NCBI GenBank assembly: GCA_910586095.1
Contig: CAJUHQ010000030.1
Location: forward strand, 8,552-30,764
Source: an uncultured Lachnospiraceae bacterium
GTDB lineage: Bacteria; Bacillota; Clostridia; Lachnospirales; Lachnospiraceae
Length of the DNA stretch: 22,213 bases
Reading direction: 5' to 3'
Positions 1 to 7,063 of the stretch are shown piece by piece. The translations under genes were made by a program, and so were the position numbers. The notes beneath the pieces are model-generated. The model had not been told where the DNA came from, did no database searches, and was given only the letters and a program-made list of their open reading frames with translations. Within the stretch, counting starts at the first letter, position 1; the number at the start of each line of letters is the position of its first letter.

Positions 1-30
1 AAATTTTATATTTCACATTAACTCCCGTCT

Positions 31-53
31 GCCCGCTTTTGCGGGCTCTTTTA
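31..53 (+). terminator. Rho-independent terminator, copy 1
   Basis: GCCCGC (31-36), loop TTTT, GCGGGC (41-46) and a following T-rich TCTTTT make an intrinsic terminator reading rightward. It would end a gene lying left of the window. On the minus strand the hairpin is not followed by a T tract, so it is a poor terminator for the rloB-like gene. Confidence 0.7.
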
Positions 54-96
54 ATCAGGATAGGTGAAATTTTATATTTCACATTAACTCCCGTCT

Positions 97-119
97 GCCC
101 GCTTTTGCGGGCTCTTTTA
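97..119 (+). terminator. Rho-independent terminator, copy 2
   Basis: Exact duplicate of the upstream terminator: GCCCGC (97-102), TTTT, GCGGGC (107-112), TCTTTT. Two identical terminators in series would act as a stronger stop between an upstream rightward gene and the convergent defence-like operon. Confidence 0.7.
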
Positions 120-150
120 ATTTCCTATTGTTCTATCCAACTGACAAATA

Positions 151-927
151 TTACAATTTTATTTCCTCAATTAATCTTCCTACTGAAGTCCCTAATTCAT
201 CCACTAATTTTTTTGAATCCTCACAATACATTTTTGCCTGTTTCATAGCAGTATTTACAAGAGGTAGAAATTTTTCAAACCGCAGTCTACTACCCTTTGA
301 ATATCCATCCGCATTTTTAGACACTAATATTTCTAAATATTTTTTATTTGCCGAAGCATCCTTAAATATTTGATGTCGAAGATTTTTCTTATTTTGAAGA
401 AGCAACTCTGGCGCATATTGTTCCACATTTGGAAAATGCATTAGCAACCACAACTCAAAATTAGGATTCGAAAGCACTATTTTAATTCCATGCTGATTAC
501 ACAAATCAAAAATCTTATCTAAGGATTTTTCAAGTTTTTTATAATCTCTATCAAAGATAACACACACTTGATCTATTTGTGCATCAAAATTATCCCATTT
601 ACAGTTTTGTTCCCATTTTTCTTTTGGAATTGAAATTCCTTCTGAATCAATACGCCCCATTTGAAATAAGCAAGCATTGACCAATTGCATAGGATGACTC
701 AATGTTTCCTGTCCTTTCTGTTTTTCTATCACTTCAATATATACATCATTTTTTATTTCTAGTTCTACCTTATTATTTCTGATACCATAAAAATAGGATT
801 CTTCTGTTGCACCTTCTGAAACACAATAAAAATGAATTCTAGCCTTTTTTGTTCCTGACTCACTCGTATAATCAAATAATTTGGGTGTTCGTAAGTTTAA
901 TCTTTCCAAACCTATTGCCTCCCCCAT
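151..927 (-). CDS. rloB: RloB-like (AbiLii-like) protein, second gene of an ATPase/RloB defence-type pair
   Basis: About 258 residues, the usual size of RloB-family proteins. Visible motifs are an early acidic turn, SEGATEES (about 37-44), a FDRD motif (125-128) and a NPNFELWLLMHF block (154-165) typical of the family. The E...DxD arrangement suggests a TOPRIM-like fold, so a metal-dependent nuclease role is plausible but inferred. Known family members include RloB of restriction loci and AbiLii of the lactococcal AbiL phage-exclusion system. The gene overlaps the upstream ATPase gene by 16 bp. The start is uncertain. ATG at 927 has only a weak upstream site, whereas the GGGGGAGG inside its first codons lies 8 nt before an in-frame TTG at 909, which would follow the ATPase stop by 2 bp. 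TTG at 909 may therefore be the real start. Confidence 0.82.
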   Translation of the reverse strand: MGEAIGLERLNLRTPKLFDYTSESGTKKARIHFYCVSEGATEESYFYGIRNNKVELEIKNDVYIEVIEKQKGQETLSHPMQLVNACLFQMGRIDSEGISIPKEKWEQNCKWDNFDAQIDQVCVIFDRDYKKLEKSLDKIFDLCNQHGIKIVLSNPNFELWLLMHFPNVEQYAPELLLQNKKNLRHQIFKDASANKKYLEILVSKNADGYSKGSRLRFEKFLPLVNTAMKQAKMYCEDSKKLVDELGTSVGRLIEEIKL

Positions 928-2276
928 ACATACTCAAAGTCTTTAAACACTGGAACTGCGCCATACCTACCTGCAAGATAATCTTTTGACACCACTTTAT
1001 CATATCTTATTTTAAATTTTTCTAATGTATATAGATTTGTGTGATTATCTGTTTCTTTTTCCGCAAACCATATTTCATCTCGTCTCAAAATATTTAAATC
1101 CATTAAATTAGATTCATGTGTAGTAATAATCAACTGCGTGTTTTTTTCTTCTGAAAATTTTAAAAATGTTTCTACAAATTTAATTGTCATTTGCGGATGA
1201 AGACTGCGATCTAACTCATCAATAATAAATACTTTTTCTTCGTCATCATTTAAAATGACATCTAATAGTTCAATCAGTCTCTGGGTTCCATCAGACTCCT
1301 CTCCATATTCATAGCTACTTTCATCTTTTCCATGTTGAAACAATAATTTTGCAATTTTTTTTGTCCCTACCTCATCATAATCTAACTCAAATAATGTATT
1401 GCCAAATTTAAGGATACTTTTGGATGCAACAGTATTATTATCTGGTTTCCTCAAAAATTTCTCAGCCATCAACTCATCCGAAAAGTATTCTTTAAATGCT
1501 GTCTCATTCATTATCCGCATACTATAATCAGTTATGCCTGTATCTAGATATTTTAAAATATTTACTAATTTTTTATTGTCACTACCAAACAAAAAATAAC
1601 TTGCCCCTATTTTTGTTTCTGGATAAATGACTACCAGTTTATATTTAAACCAATCAAATACCTTATTAAAAATTTCAAAATCCTCCTCCTTGAGTTTCCG
1701 TCTTTTTATTTCATGCAAAAGCAATGTAGTATTCATATGATTCGCATCCTTCATAAAAAAATGAAATTGCTCTCTATTCTCCTTATCATGAAATAGATTT
1801 TCATCAAAATAATATTGCTCCTCTTCCACCAATCTCTCAAAAATAACACATTCTTCTGTTGATTTCATCTCATAAAGCCATTCCGAAAGAACAGTATGTT
1901 CCCTCAAACAAACTGTAAATCCATATGCAAAACATCTGTTTCCAATTGTAAACTCATATTCAAACAATGTTGGCTGTTGTGCATTGTCATGATTACTTCT
2001 ACAAAACTTATCATAAAGATCCATACCATCCATTGTATTTAAAACAATTTTCTTTCCTGTATCTATTGCTCGAATCAAGTTCGTTTTGCCTGATGCATTG
2101 GCCCCATATATTGAAGAAAATTTTAATACCTTTCGCTGTCTATAATGAATAACTCTTTCCTTATGTTGTTCTGAACGTCCTGCGTAAAGATGGTATTCTG
2201 TAGGAGCAATCTCTCCTATTTCGTCTACCCCATACCCAAATGACATAAAATTAGATATCGAAAATCGCATTAACAT
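912..2276 (-). CDS. AAA family ATPase of OLD/AAA_21 type (RloA/AbiLi-like), partner of the RloB-like protein
   Basis: A 454-residue ABC/SMC-like ATPase. It has Walker A GANASGKT (58-65), a degenerate signature ESDGTQRL (327-334), Walker B VFIIDELD (349-356, D353 and E354), a following RSLHP, and an H-loop THE with H387. The N-terminus MRFSISNFMSFG is typical of phage-defence AAA ATPases. The region between the ATPase halves (about 80-300) is probably helical and is the likely sensing part. The frame extends 30 codons further, but the GGAGG at 2283-2287 sits just before ATG 2276, so I start there (an ATG two codons later also fits). It is first in an operon with the RloB-like gene, with overlapping ends that imply translational coupling. 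A role in phage-triggered growth arrest follows from the family pairing; it is not shown here. Confidence 0.82.
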   Translation of the reverse strand: MLMRFSISNFMSFGYGVDEIGEIAPTEYHLYAGRSEQHKERVIHYRQRKVLKFSSIYGANASGKTNLIRAIDTGKKIVLNTMDGMDLYDKFCRSNHDNAQQPTLFEYEFTIGNRCFAYGFTVCLREHTVLSEWLYEMKSTEECVIFERLVEEEQYYFDENLFHDKENREQFHFFMKDANHMNTTLLLHEIKRRKLKEEDFEIFNKVFDWFKYKLVVIYPETKIGASYFLFGSDNKKLVNILKYLDTGITDYSMRIMNETAFKEYFSDELMAEKFLRKPDNNTVASKSILKFGNTLFELDYDEVGTKKIAKLLFQHGKDESSYEYGEESDGTQRLIELLDVILNDDEEKVFIIDELDRSLHPQMTIKFVETFLKFSEEKNTQLIITTHESNLMDLNILRRDEIWFAEKETDNHTNLYTLEKFKIRYDKVVSKDYLAGRYGAVPVFKDFEYVWGRQ

Positions 2277-2420
2277 AATAACCTCCATACTGCTGCTTTG
2301 TAACATCTTGAATCTCTTATGTGAAACCTTTTTACAAAACAGCTTTCCAAAATCCCCATTTTTCACTTTATATTCACGTTTTTTTCTCTATTTTATATTA
2401 TCCTACAATCTATTATCCTA

Positions 2421-2448
2421 ATTATACTCCTATTTTACTTTATCACAA
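2421..2448 (-). promoter_or_regulatory. Promoter of the ATPase/RloB operon
   Basis: On the minus strand, TTGTGA (2443-2448), a 16-bp spacer and a perfect TATAAT (2421-2426) form a sigma-A-type promoter. Transcription would begin near 2414, giving a leader of about 138 nt. An exact 10-bp direct repeat (TAGGATAATA on the minus strand; 2396-2405 and 2411-2420) spans the expected start and could be an operator. Confidence 0.55.
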
Positions 2449-2530
2449 GAGATTTATTCGCTTTTTATCCTCTTTACTAACACTTCACAAAATACTTTTC
2501 TAATTTCCTATACAAAATCAGCTTTCCTAT

Positions 2531-2680
2531 CTAAACGCCCATGCAGCCATAACTGCACCACCATAAATGAAAGTGGGCGTTTAGAACCTGATGCACACAT
2601 GCAACAAGCAGCATGGCGCGTGTACGGACAGCGCAGCAAGTGCGCAGTCCTGATTGAAGATCGAGACTTTTACGGTAAAA
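2531..2680 (+). repeat. Dispersed multi-hairpin repeat, copy A
   Basis: This 150-bp stretch matches 9050-9198 in inverted orientation, with about 11 mismatches and two small indels by hand alignment. It begins with CTAAACGCCC, which pairs with GGGCGTTTAG (2575-2584). It then holds a CATGC/GCATG hairpin, decayed compared with copy B, and a GGACAGCGC/GCGCAGTCC hairpin. It ends at a small TTTTAC/GTAAAA palindrome. There is no convincing coding sequence. Short apparent reading frames through it are not conserved with copy B, which differs by frame-breaking indels. Confidence 0.88.
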
Positions 2681-2700
2681 TCTGTCCAAAACCCATTTTT

Positions 2701-2940
2701 CTATTTGCGGTAGTACCATTTTTTCCAGTCCTCGAGCCTACCTGTTCTTATAGCATCCTCTTTTGACCAAAACTGAATAACATCATTGATATCCCACGAC
2801 TCATATAACTTTCTATATTGTTTTCTTCTATATAAGACATTTTTGTCTGATCGGCGCACCTTTTTGTTTGCCTGATGTTTGCCATATCTGCTATCCCCAC
2901 AACACTTCATGACAGGCGTTTTCTTATAACTTCTACTCAT
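2701..2940 (-). CDS. Small basic hypothetical protein, 79 aa
   Basis: Not assignable to a function. The protein begins MSRSYKKTPV, a start I recall from small hypothetical proteins of Bacillota (memory, not a search). It is very rich in Lys and Arg in its first half (KHQANKKVRR, YRRKQYRKLY), has a CC pair near residue 14, and ends in an aromatic, acidic-basic helix (EDWKKWYYRK). There is no signal peptide or membrane segment, so nucleic-acid or ribosome binding is possible but speculative. A good SD (AGAGGTGAT) sits just before the ATG, and a promoter lies about 20-50 bp upstream. It is transcribed alone, with repeat A directly downstream. Confidence 0.72.
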   Translation of the reverse strand: MSRSYKKTPVMKCCGDSRYGKHQANKKVRRSDKNVLYRRKQYRKLYESWDINDVIQFWSKEDAIRTGRLEDWKKWYYRK

Positions 2941-2961
2941 ACAGTATCACCTCTATATCTC

Positions 2962-2990
2962 ATACTAACATATATGTATACTTGTCACAA
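2962..2990 (-). promoter_or_regulatory. Promoter of the small basic protein gene
   Basis: On the minus strand, TTGTGA (2985-2990), a 17-bp spacer and TAGTAT (2962-2967) fit a sigma-A promoter (4 of 6 matches in each box). The spacer contains the palindrome-like GTATACATATATG. Confidence 0.4.
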
Positions 2991-3058
2991 TTGTCCGCTC
3001 AAAAAAATATAAATAGCGCTAGCCATTTTGCGTCTAAGCACGAAAACTTGAAAAATGA

Positions 3059-3088
3059 TTGTACAACTTTTCATTTTTATTTTATACT
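3059..3088 (+). promoter_or_regulatory. Possible promoter of the hybrid kinase/HD-GYP operon
   Basis: TTGTAC (3059-3064), an 18-bp spacer and TATACT (3083-3088) lie 122 bp before the kinase start. A perfect -35 box TTGACA also occurs at 3110-3115, but without a good -10 box at normal spacing. The choice between them is uncertain. Confidence 0.35.
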
Positions 3089-3201
3089 ATATATAAAAGT
3101 CATAACACGTTGACACTGATACAGTTCCTGATGAAAAATACGAGCATACATTCTACTTTACACCTAAGATTCGATCAGGATATCTATAGATGGAGGATAA
3201 T

Positions 3202-3213
3202 ATGAGACTATGA
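3202..3213 (+). other. Three-codon leader cistron (Met-Arg-Leu-stop) overlapping the kinase start
   Basis: GGAGG (3192-3196) is 5 nt from an ATG at 3202 that opens ATG AGA CTA TGA. The TGA overlaps the kinase ATG at 3210 as ATGA. The SD is 13 nt from the kinase ATG, too far for efficient direct initiation. The kinase may therefore be made by reinitiation after the mini-ORF. Confidence 0.35.
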
Positions 3214-5081
3214 ACTATGCAAATAACAATGATATCCACAACACTTTGGGATATCTCATTGTAGAATATTCTCAAGGTGCACGCCCCAAAATTTTGTATG
3301 CAAATAACACTGCCTGTACCTTAACAGGACTCTCTATCCAAGACCTATTGGTTGCGGAACCTACACAAATTACTACATCCTTACTCTGTACGCGTCTTAC
3401 TTTAAATATTAGTCATGAACTATGGGTATTAGATGCCTCTTTGGATAATCCATGTCCTTTGACAGAACTTGACCATCTCAAATATATGAATATGGAACTG
3501 CTCAATACTCTAAATGTGGCTGAAGAAGAAAATAAGGCCAAAAGCAGCTTCCTATCGAGTATGTCTCATGATATCCGCACTCCCATGAATGCGATTCTAG
3601 GTATGACTTCTATTGGTTTGTCACATATTGATGAAAAGGCACGTGTTCATGACTGCCTGCAAAAGATTCTGACTGCATCAAATCATCTTATGAGTCTAGT
3701 AAATGATGTTCTAGATATGTCCCGCATCACTAGTGGACGCATGGTTTTAAATGAGGAAGCCTTTTCGCTAGCCGATATGGTCCATGATATTACGATTATT
3801 GCGCGGCCACAAGCGACTCAAAAGCATCAACAATTTGAGATTGAAATCGGACAGATTTATGAAGAAAACTTGATGGGAGATTCTCTTCGCCTGCGACAAA
3901 TTTTGGTAAATATTATTGGCAACGCTGTCAAATACACTCAAGAAAATGGCAAAATCCATGTACAATTTTCTCAGCATATGGACTCTCTTCAATCAAATCA
4001 ACCAACAATTTGGATGGATTTTGTGTGCAAAGATAATGGTATTGGTATGAGTCCAGAATTTTTAGAGCGAATCTTTGTACCTTTTGAACGCGTAAACAAT
4101 GCTGCTGTCAGCAAGATTGAAGGTACGGGGTTAGGGATGTCCATCGTCAAAAATTTGCTTGATCGCATGCATGGTACTATTTCTGTGGAGAGCACAGAGG
4201 GTGCGGGAAGTTGTTTTTATGTATCTATTCCTTTTCCTCCTGCCTTGCAAAATCAAGAAAATCCCCATGTGCCTGAAGGAGAACTCATTCTGTTAGCAGA
4301 AAGTATAACAGAGCGCGCACAACAAATCCTCACTTATCTACAAGATGCTGGCATGAAACCCATCCATATTCAAAATGGTCTGGATGCTGTAACATGGCTA
4401 ACAGAAGCACACTATGAACATCGCATGCCTTGTGCCTTATTATTAGGACAGGAGCTAGCAGACATGCCAGTCCTGGAAATGGCTTCCCATGTGCGTCAAC
4501 TTGCAGGAAGAGACTTTCCCATTCTCTATATTGCTGAAGTCGATTGGGCACAAATTGAGTATCGTGCCACACGTGCTGGCATCAGTGCTTTTGTTCCTTG
4601 TCCTTTATTCAAAAGTAGATTGTTAGAAACTATATCTAGCTTCACTTGCAATACATCAAATTCCCATAGCAATGATATCAACTCTACTATCGACTATAGC
4701 AAGTACCGCCTTTTGTTGGTTGAGGATAATGAACTCAACCGTGAGATTGCCGTGGAGCTCTTATCCTCGACAGGTGTACAAATAGAAACTGCAACAGATG
4801 GCCTATGTGCAGTGGAAACTTTTGAGCACTCGCCAGAACATTATTTTGACTTAATTTTTATGGATATTCAAATGCCAATCATGAATGGGTATGATGCTGC
4901 CCGAAAAATACGACAACTTCCTAGAAAAGATGCCACAAGTATCTGGATCGTGGCAATGACAGCCAACGCTTTTGTGGAGGATATTCGTCTAGCCAAGGAA
5001 GCTGGCATGAACGAGCACTGTTCTAAGCCTGTTGATCTAGAACGATTGCACGATATTTTGCGCAAGCGATTCAAAAGTTAA
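3210..5081 (+). CDS. Soluble hybrid histidine kinase with a pseudo-receiver and a C-terminal receiver
   Basis: 623 residues with no signal peptide or membrane segment, so cytoplasmic. Residues 1-85 look like a degenerate PAS domain (ILYANNTACTLTGLS). HisKA carries SHDIRTPMNAILGM with phospho-accepting H120. The catalytic domain has the N box NIIGNAVKYT (about 234-243), G1 DNGIGM (275-280) and G2 GTGLGM (305-310). Residues about 357-478 fold like a receiver, but the position of the phospho-Asp reads ALLLGQEL, with no Asp, so it is a pseudo-receiver. A full receiver follows at about 500-620, with ED at 505-506, D552 in FMDIQMP, T584 and K606. There is no output domain; phosphate presumably passes on or is used as a switch. 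The HD-GYP-like gene follows after 76 bp and is the likely functional partner. Confidence 0.93.
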   Translation: MNYANNNDIHNTLGYLIVEYSQGARPKILYANNTACTLTGLSIQDLLVAEPTQITTSLLCTRLTLNISHELWVLDASLDNPCPLTELDHLKYMNMELLNTLNVAEEENKAKSSFLSSMSHDIRTPMNAILGMTSIGLSHIDEKARVHDCLQKILTASNHLMSLVNDVLDMSRITSGRMVLNEEAFSLADMVHDITIIARPQATQKHQQFEIEIGQIYEENLMGDSLRLRQILVNIIGNAVKYTQENGKIHVQFSQHMDSLQSNQPTIWMDFVCKDNGIGMSPEFLERIFVPFERVNNAAVSKIEGTGLGMSIVKNLLDRMHGTISVESTEGAGSCFYVSIPFPPALQNQENPHVPEGELILLAESITERAQQILTYLQDAGMKPIHIQNGLDAVTWLTEAHYEHRMPCALLLGQELADMPVLEMASHVRQLAGRDFPILYIAEVDWAQIEYRATRAGISAFVPCPLFKSRLLETISSFTCNTSNSHSNDINSTIDYSKYRLLLVEDNELNREIAVELLSSTGVQIETATDGLCAVETFEHSPEHYFDLIFMDIQMPIMNGYDAARKIRQLPRKDATSIWIVAMTANAFVEDIRLAKEAGMNEHCSKPVDLERLHDILRKRFKS

Positions 5082-5157
5082 TTTTTGCGGACGCTCCAAT
5101 CAGGATTTGGAAATTTTATCTTATTTTTCAGGTTATTGCAAAGAGGGAGTCTTGACT

Positions 5158-7002
5158 ATGCAGCCATATCAAGAAGAATATATTACCAATTTAAAAGAAA
5201 TTATTTTACTAAACACACATAAAAAAACTGCCCCATGTTCTTTTGAAACTTATCAGACCCAACTATCTCAAAATCGACAACAAATCAAGAAAAAAGTTGC
5301 GCGTAATATGGAACTATTGCGCGATGGATTATTTCCGCTATTGGATAATTTATTGGAGGCCACTCCAGAGGAACTGACCGAACTAGAGGAGTTTACCAAA
5401 TCCTTACTCAATGGAAAAAATGAACTGGACGGCGGTCTATTTTGTCATATTCATCAAGCCCTTCTAAGCCGTGCAAGGCTAGAAAAGAATCCTGACACCA
5501 TTATCCAACACTTATATTGGTTAGGAATAGGACGCAACAATCTATGTAGCAAAATGGTAGGTTTAGACTTGTCACAGACCGAAAACTATATGTCACAAAT
5601 GCGGCTTTGTTTTGCTGAAGCTGCTGCCTACCTAAAATATTATGACGAACTTGAGGACTCCAACACGCGCGGATATATCTTGCGCTCTCGTGCTAATACA
5701 GCACTAGGTCAATTTAAATCGGCAAGTTCCAAAATCCATATCACACGACAAACTCTACAGATTCTACAAGACAAAGACTATCAGACAAAGGAACCAGACC
5801 TTCCCTGGGACAGGTACATCTACCTCACTCATCAACAAATGATATCTGGTATCTCCTACAGTCGATCTAACGACATGACTGCACAGGATGTAGCTGATAT
5901 TATGGAATCCGCTCACATTGTCTACCAGAGACGGATTCAAGAAGCGATTGACAGAAAGGAAAAGCCTCCTGTAAAACCCGCATTTTCTTGTTATACGATC
6001 GAGTACTACTGTGGATTAAGTACATTAGAAGAACTGCTTGGCAAAATGGAAGTGTTGTTAGATGCCGCTGATCCTACCGATTTTTCTTTAGAAGGTATGT
6101 ATGCTGTGATCTCTCTTCCCGCCTTTTACTGTCAATATTTGCGGGAATATCCTGAGCACTTACCTGGGCGCGAAACTTATTTAGAGCAACTCTACCAAAG
6201 AGTCCTAGACTATGTGGATGCTTTCCCAGAAAGCGAAGCCAATGAACAGATTTTTTTCTATTTTCGACAGCTTTCGACCACATTCATTGAGACCCCACAC
6301 AGTATTTCCTATGGGGAATTTCAGCAAAAACTTATGATGCGATTCGCACCTGACATCTATGTACATGCACAAGTAGTAGGTACTGCTTGTGTTGCTTTGT
6401 GCTCAATCATTATAGATGAAGAACCAACCTTCTTTGATGATATCGAACATATCCAGATCATACAAGATCCCGATCAAAAACGACAGACCATACTCACATA
6501 TGCTCGCGACTGTGGCGTCCTTCACGATATGGGTAAAATTAATTTTTTAAGTCTATATTCTAAAACTCCACGTCAATGGTTTGAGGACGAATACGAAATG
6601 GCACATTTACACACAATCGTAGGCGAATCACGTCTACAGGACTACTCCTCCACTCGTCATTGTGCAGCAATTGCCTTAGGTCATCATAGCTGGTATGATG
6701 GCTCACGCGGCTATCCCAAATCATTTAAGCGCTTGCAATGTCCTTATCGGCAAATGATTGATGTTGTTAGTTTGCTTGATTGGATCGATGCGATGATGAA
6801 CACTTCTTGGCTATATGGAGTAGCAGAGAAAACATTTGATGAAGCAGTGGCAACAGCCATTTCCTTAGAAGGAAAACAATTTTCGCCATTATTAACGGCA
6901 AGATTACGCGACAAAACTATTGCAGAAAAACTCAAACAAGTTTTTATCACCGCACATGAACAAGCTTATTATCAGTTATACAAGGCGACTATCACACCCT
7001 AA
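5158..7002 (+). CDS. HD-GYP-like phosphohydrolase with a large helical N-terminal domain
   Basis: 614 residues. Residues 1-390 are helical and of no family I can name, possibly TPR-like (LRSRANTALGQFKSAS). The C-terminal third has the HD-GYP metal-ligand series: H403, HDMGKI (456-461), HLH (483-485), GHH (508-510), a YDGSRGYP box (513-520) and D541 before DAMM. HD-GYP enzymes usually degrade cyclic di-GMP. Here the usual Glu after HH is Ser and one residue is inserted in the DGxGYP box, so activity or substrate may differ. I start at ATG 5158, which has GAGGGAG 8 nt upstream; a TTG at 5107 in the same frame lacks an SD. It is downstream of the hybrid kinase and both end at the hairpin near 7045. 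The pairing suggests phosphorelay control of nucleotide turnover or of a non-enzymatic HD output; this is inference. Confidence 0.85.
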   Translation: MQPYQEEYITNLKEIILLNTHKKTAPCSFETYQTQLSQNRQQIKKKVARNMELLRDGLFPLLDNLLEATPEELTELEEFTKSLLNGKNELDGGLFCHIHQALLSRARLEKNPDTIIQHLYWLGIGRNNLCSKMVGLDLSQTENYMSQMRLCFAEAAAYLKYYDELEDSNTRGYILRSRANTALGQFKSASSKIHITRQTLQILQDKDYQTKEPDLPWDRYIYLTHQQMISGISYSRSNDMTAQDVADIMESAHIVYQRRIQEAIDRKEKPPVKPAFSCYTIEYYCGLSTLEELLGKMEVLLDAADPTDFSLEGMYAVISLPAFYCQYLREYPEHLPGRETYLEQLYQRVLDYVDAFPESEANEQIFFYFRQLSTTFIETPHSISYGEFQQKLMMRFAPDIYVHAQVVGTACVALCSIIIDEEPTFFDDIEHIQIIQDPDQKRQTILTYARDCGVLHDMGKINFLSLYSKTPRQWFEDEYEMAHLHTIVGESRLQDYSSTRHCAAIALGHHSWYDGSRGYPKSFKRLQCPYRQMIDVVSLLDWIDAMMNTSWLYGVAEKTFDEAVATAISLEGKQFSPLLTARLRDKTIAEKLKQVFITAHEQAYYQLYKATITP

Positions 7003-7030
7003 TCACTGTTCTAACAGGCATTATTACATC

Positions 7031-7062
7031 AAAAAACGGAAAGCCAATGCCTTCCGTTTTTA
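7031..7062. terminator. Bidirectional intrinsic terminator
   Basis: AAAACGGAA-GCcaatGC-TTCCGTTTTT folds into a hairpin with a T run on both strands. It ends the kinase/HD-GYP transcript from the left and the ABC importer transcript from the right; the importer's last stop codon is at 7064-7066. Confidence 0.85.
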
Positions 7063-7063
7063 T

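Larger units (their letters stand above)
1..121. repeat. Two tandem copies of a 66-bp unit
   Basis: A 55-bp stretch at 1-55 is repeated without a difference at 67-121, giving a period of 66 bp. Each unit carries a GCCCGC-TTTT-GCGGGC hairpin. The second unit also shows a complete GTGAAAT/ATTTCAC inverted repeat at 64-82. The first copy begins inside that second palindrome, so the array probably continues to the left of the window. No coding function is evident. Confidence 0.9.

Noticed and set aside
1..121. Tandem repeats considered as a CRISPR remnant
   Set aside because: Only two units with an 11-bp linker, each carrying a plain terminator hairpin with a T tract; there are no spacers of normal size and no cas genes.
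151..2276. PARIS (AriA/AriB) or Septu as identity of the defence pair
   Set aside because: The second protein shows RloB-type motifs (SEG..EES, FDRD, NPNFELWLL), not the HNH motif of PtuB; a DUF4435 relationship cannot be excluded but fits less well.
2531..2719. Possible small protein on the minus strand through repeat A
   Set aside because: The frame runs through stem sequences that differ from copy B by frame-breaking indels; it has no SD and overlaps the end of the real gene at 2701.
5092..5124. AATCAGGA followed by AAATTTTAT resembling the tandem unit at 58-80 and the end of repeats A and B
   Set aside because: The shared stretch is only 8-10 bp in AT-rich DNA, and no hairpin is conserved around it.
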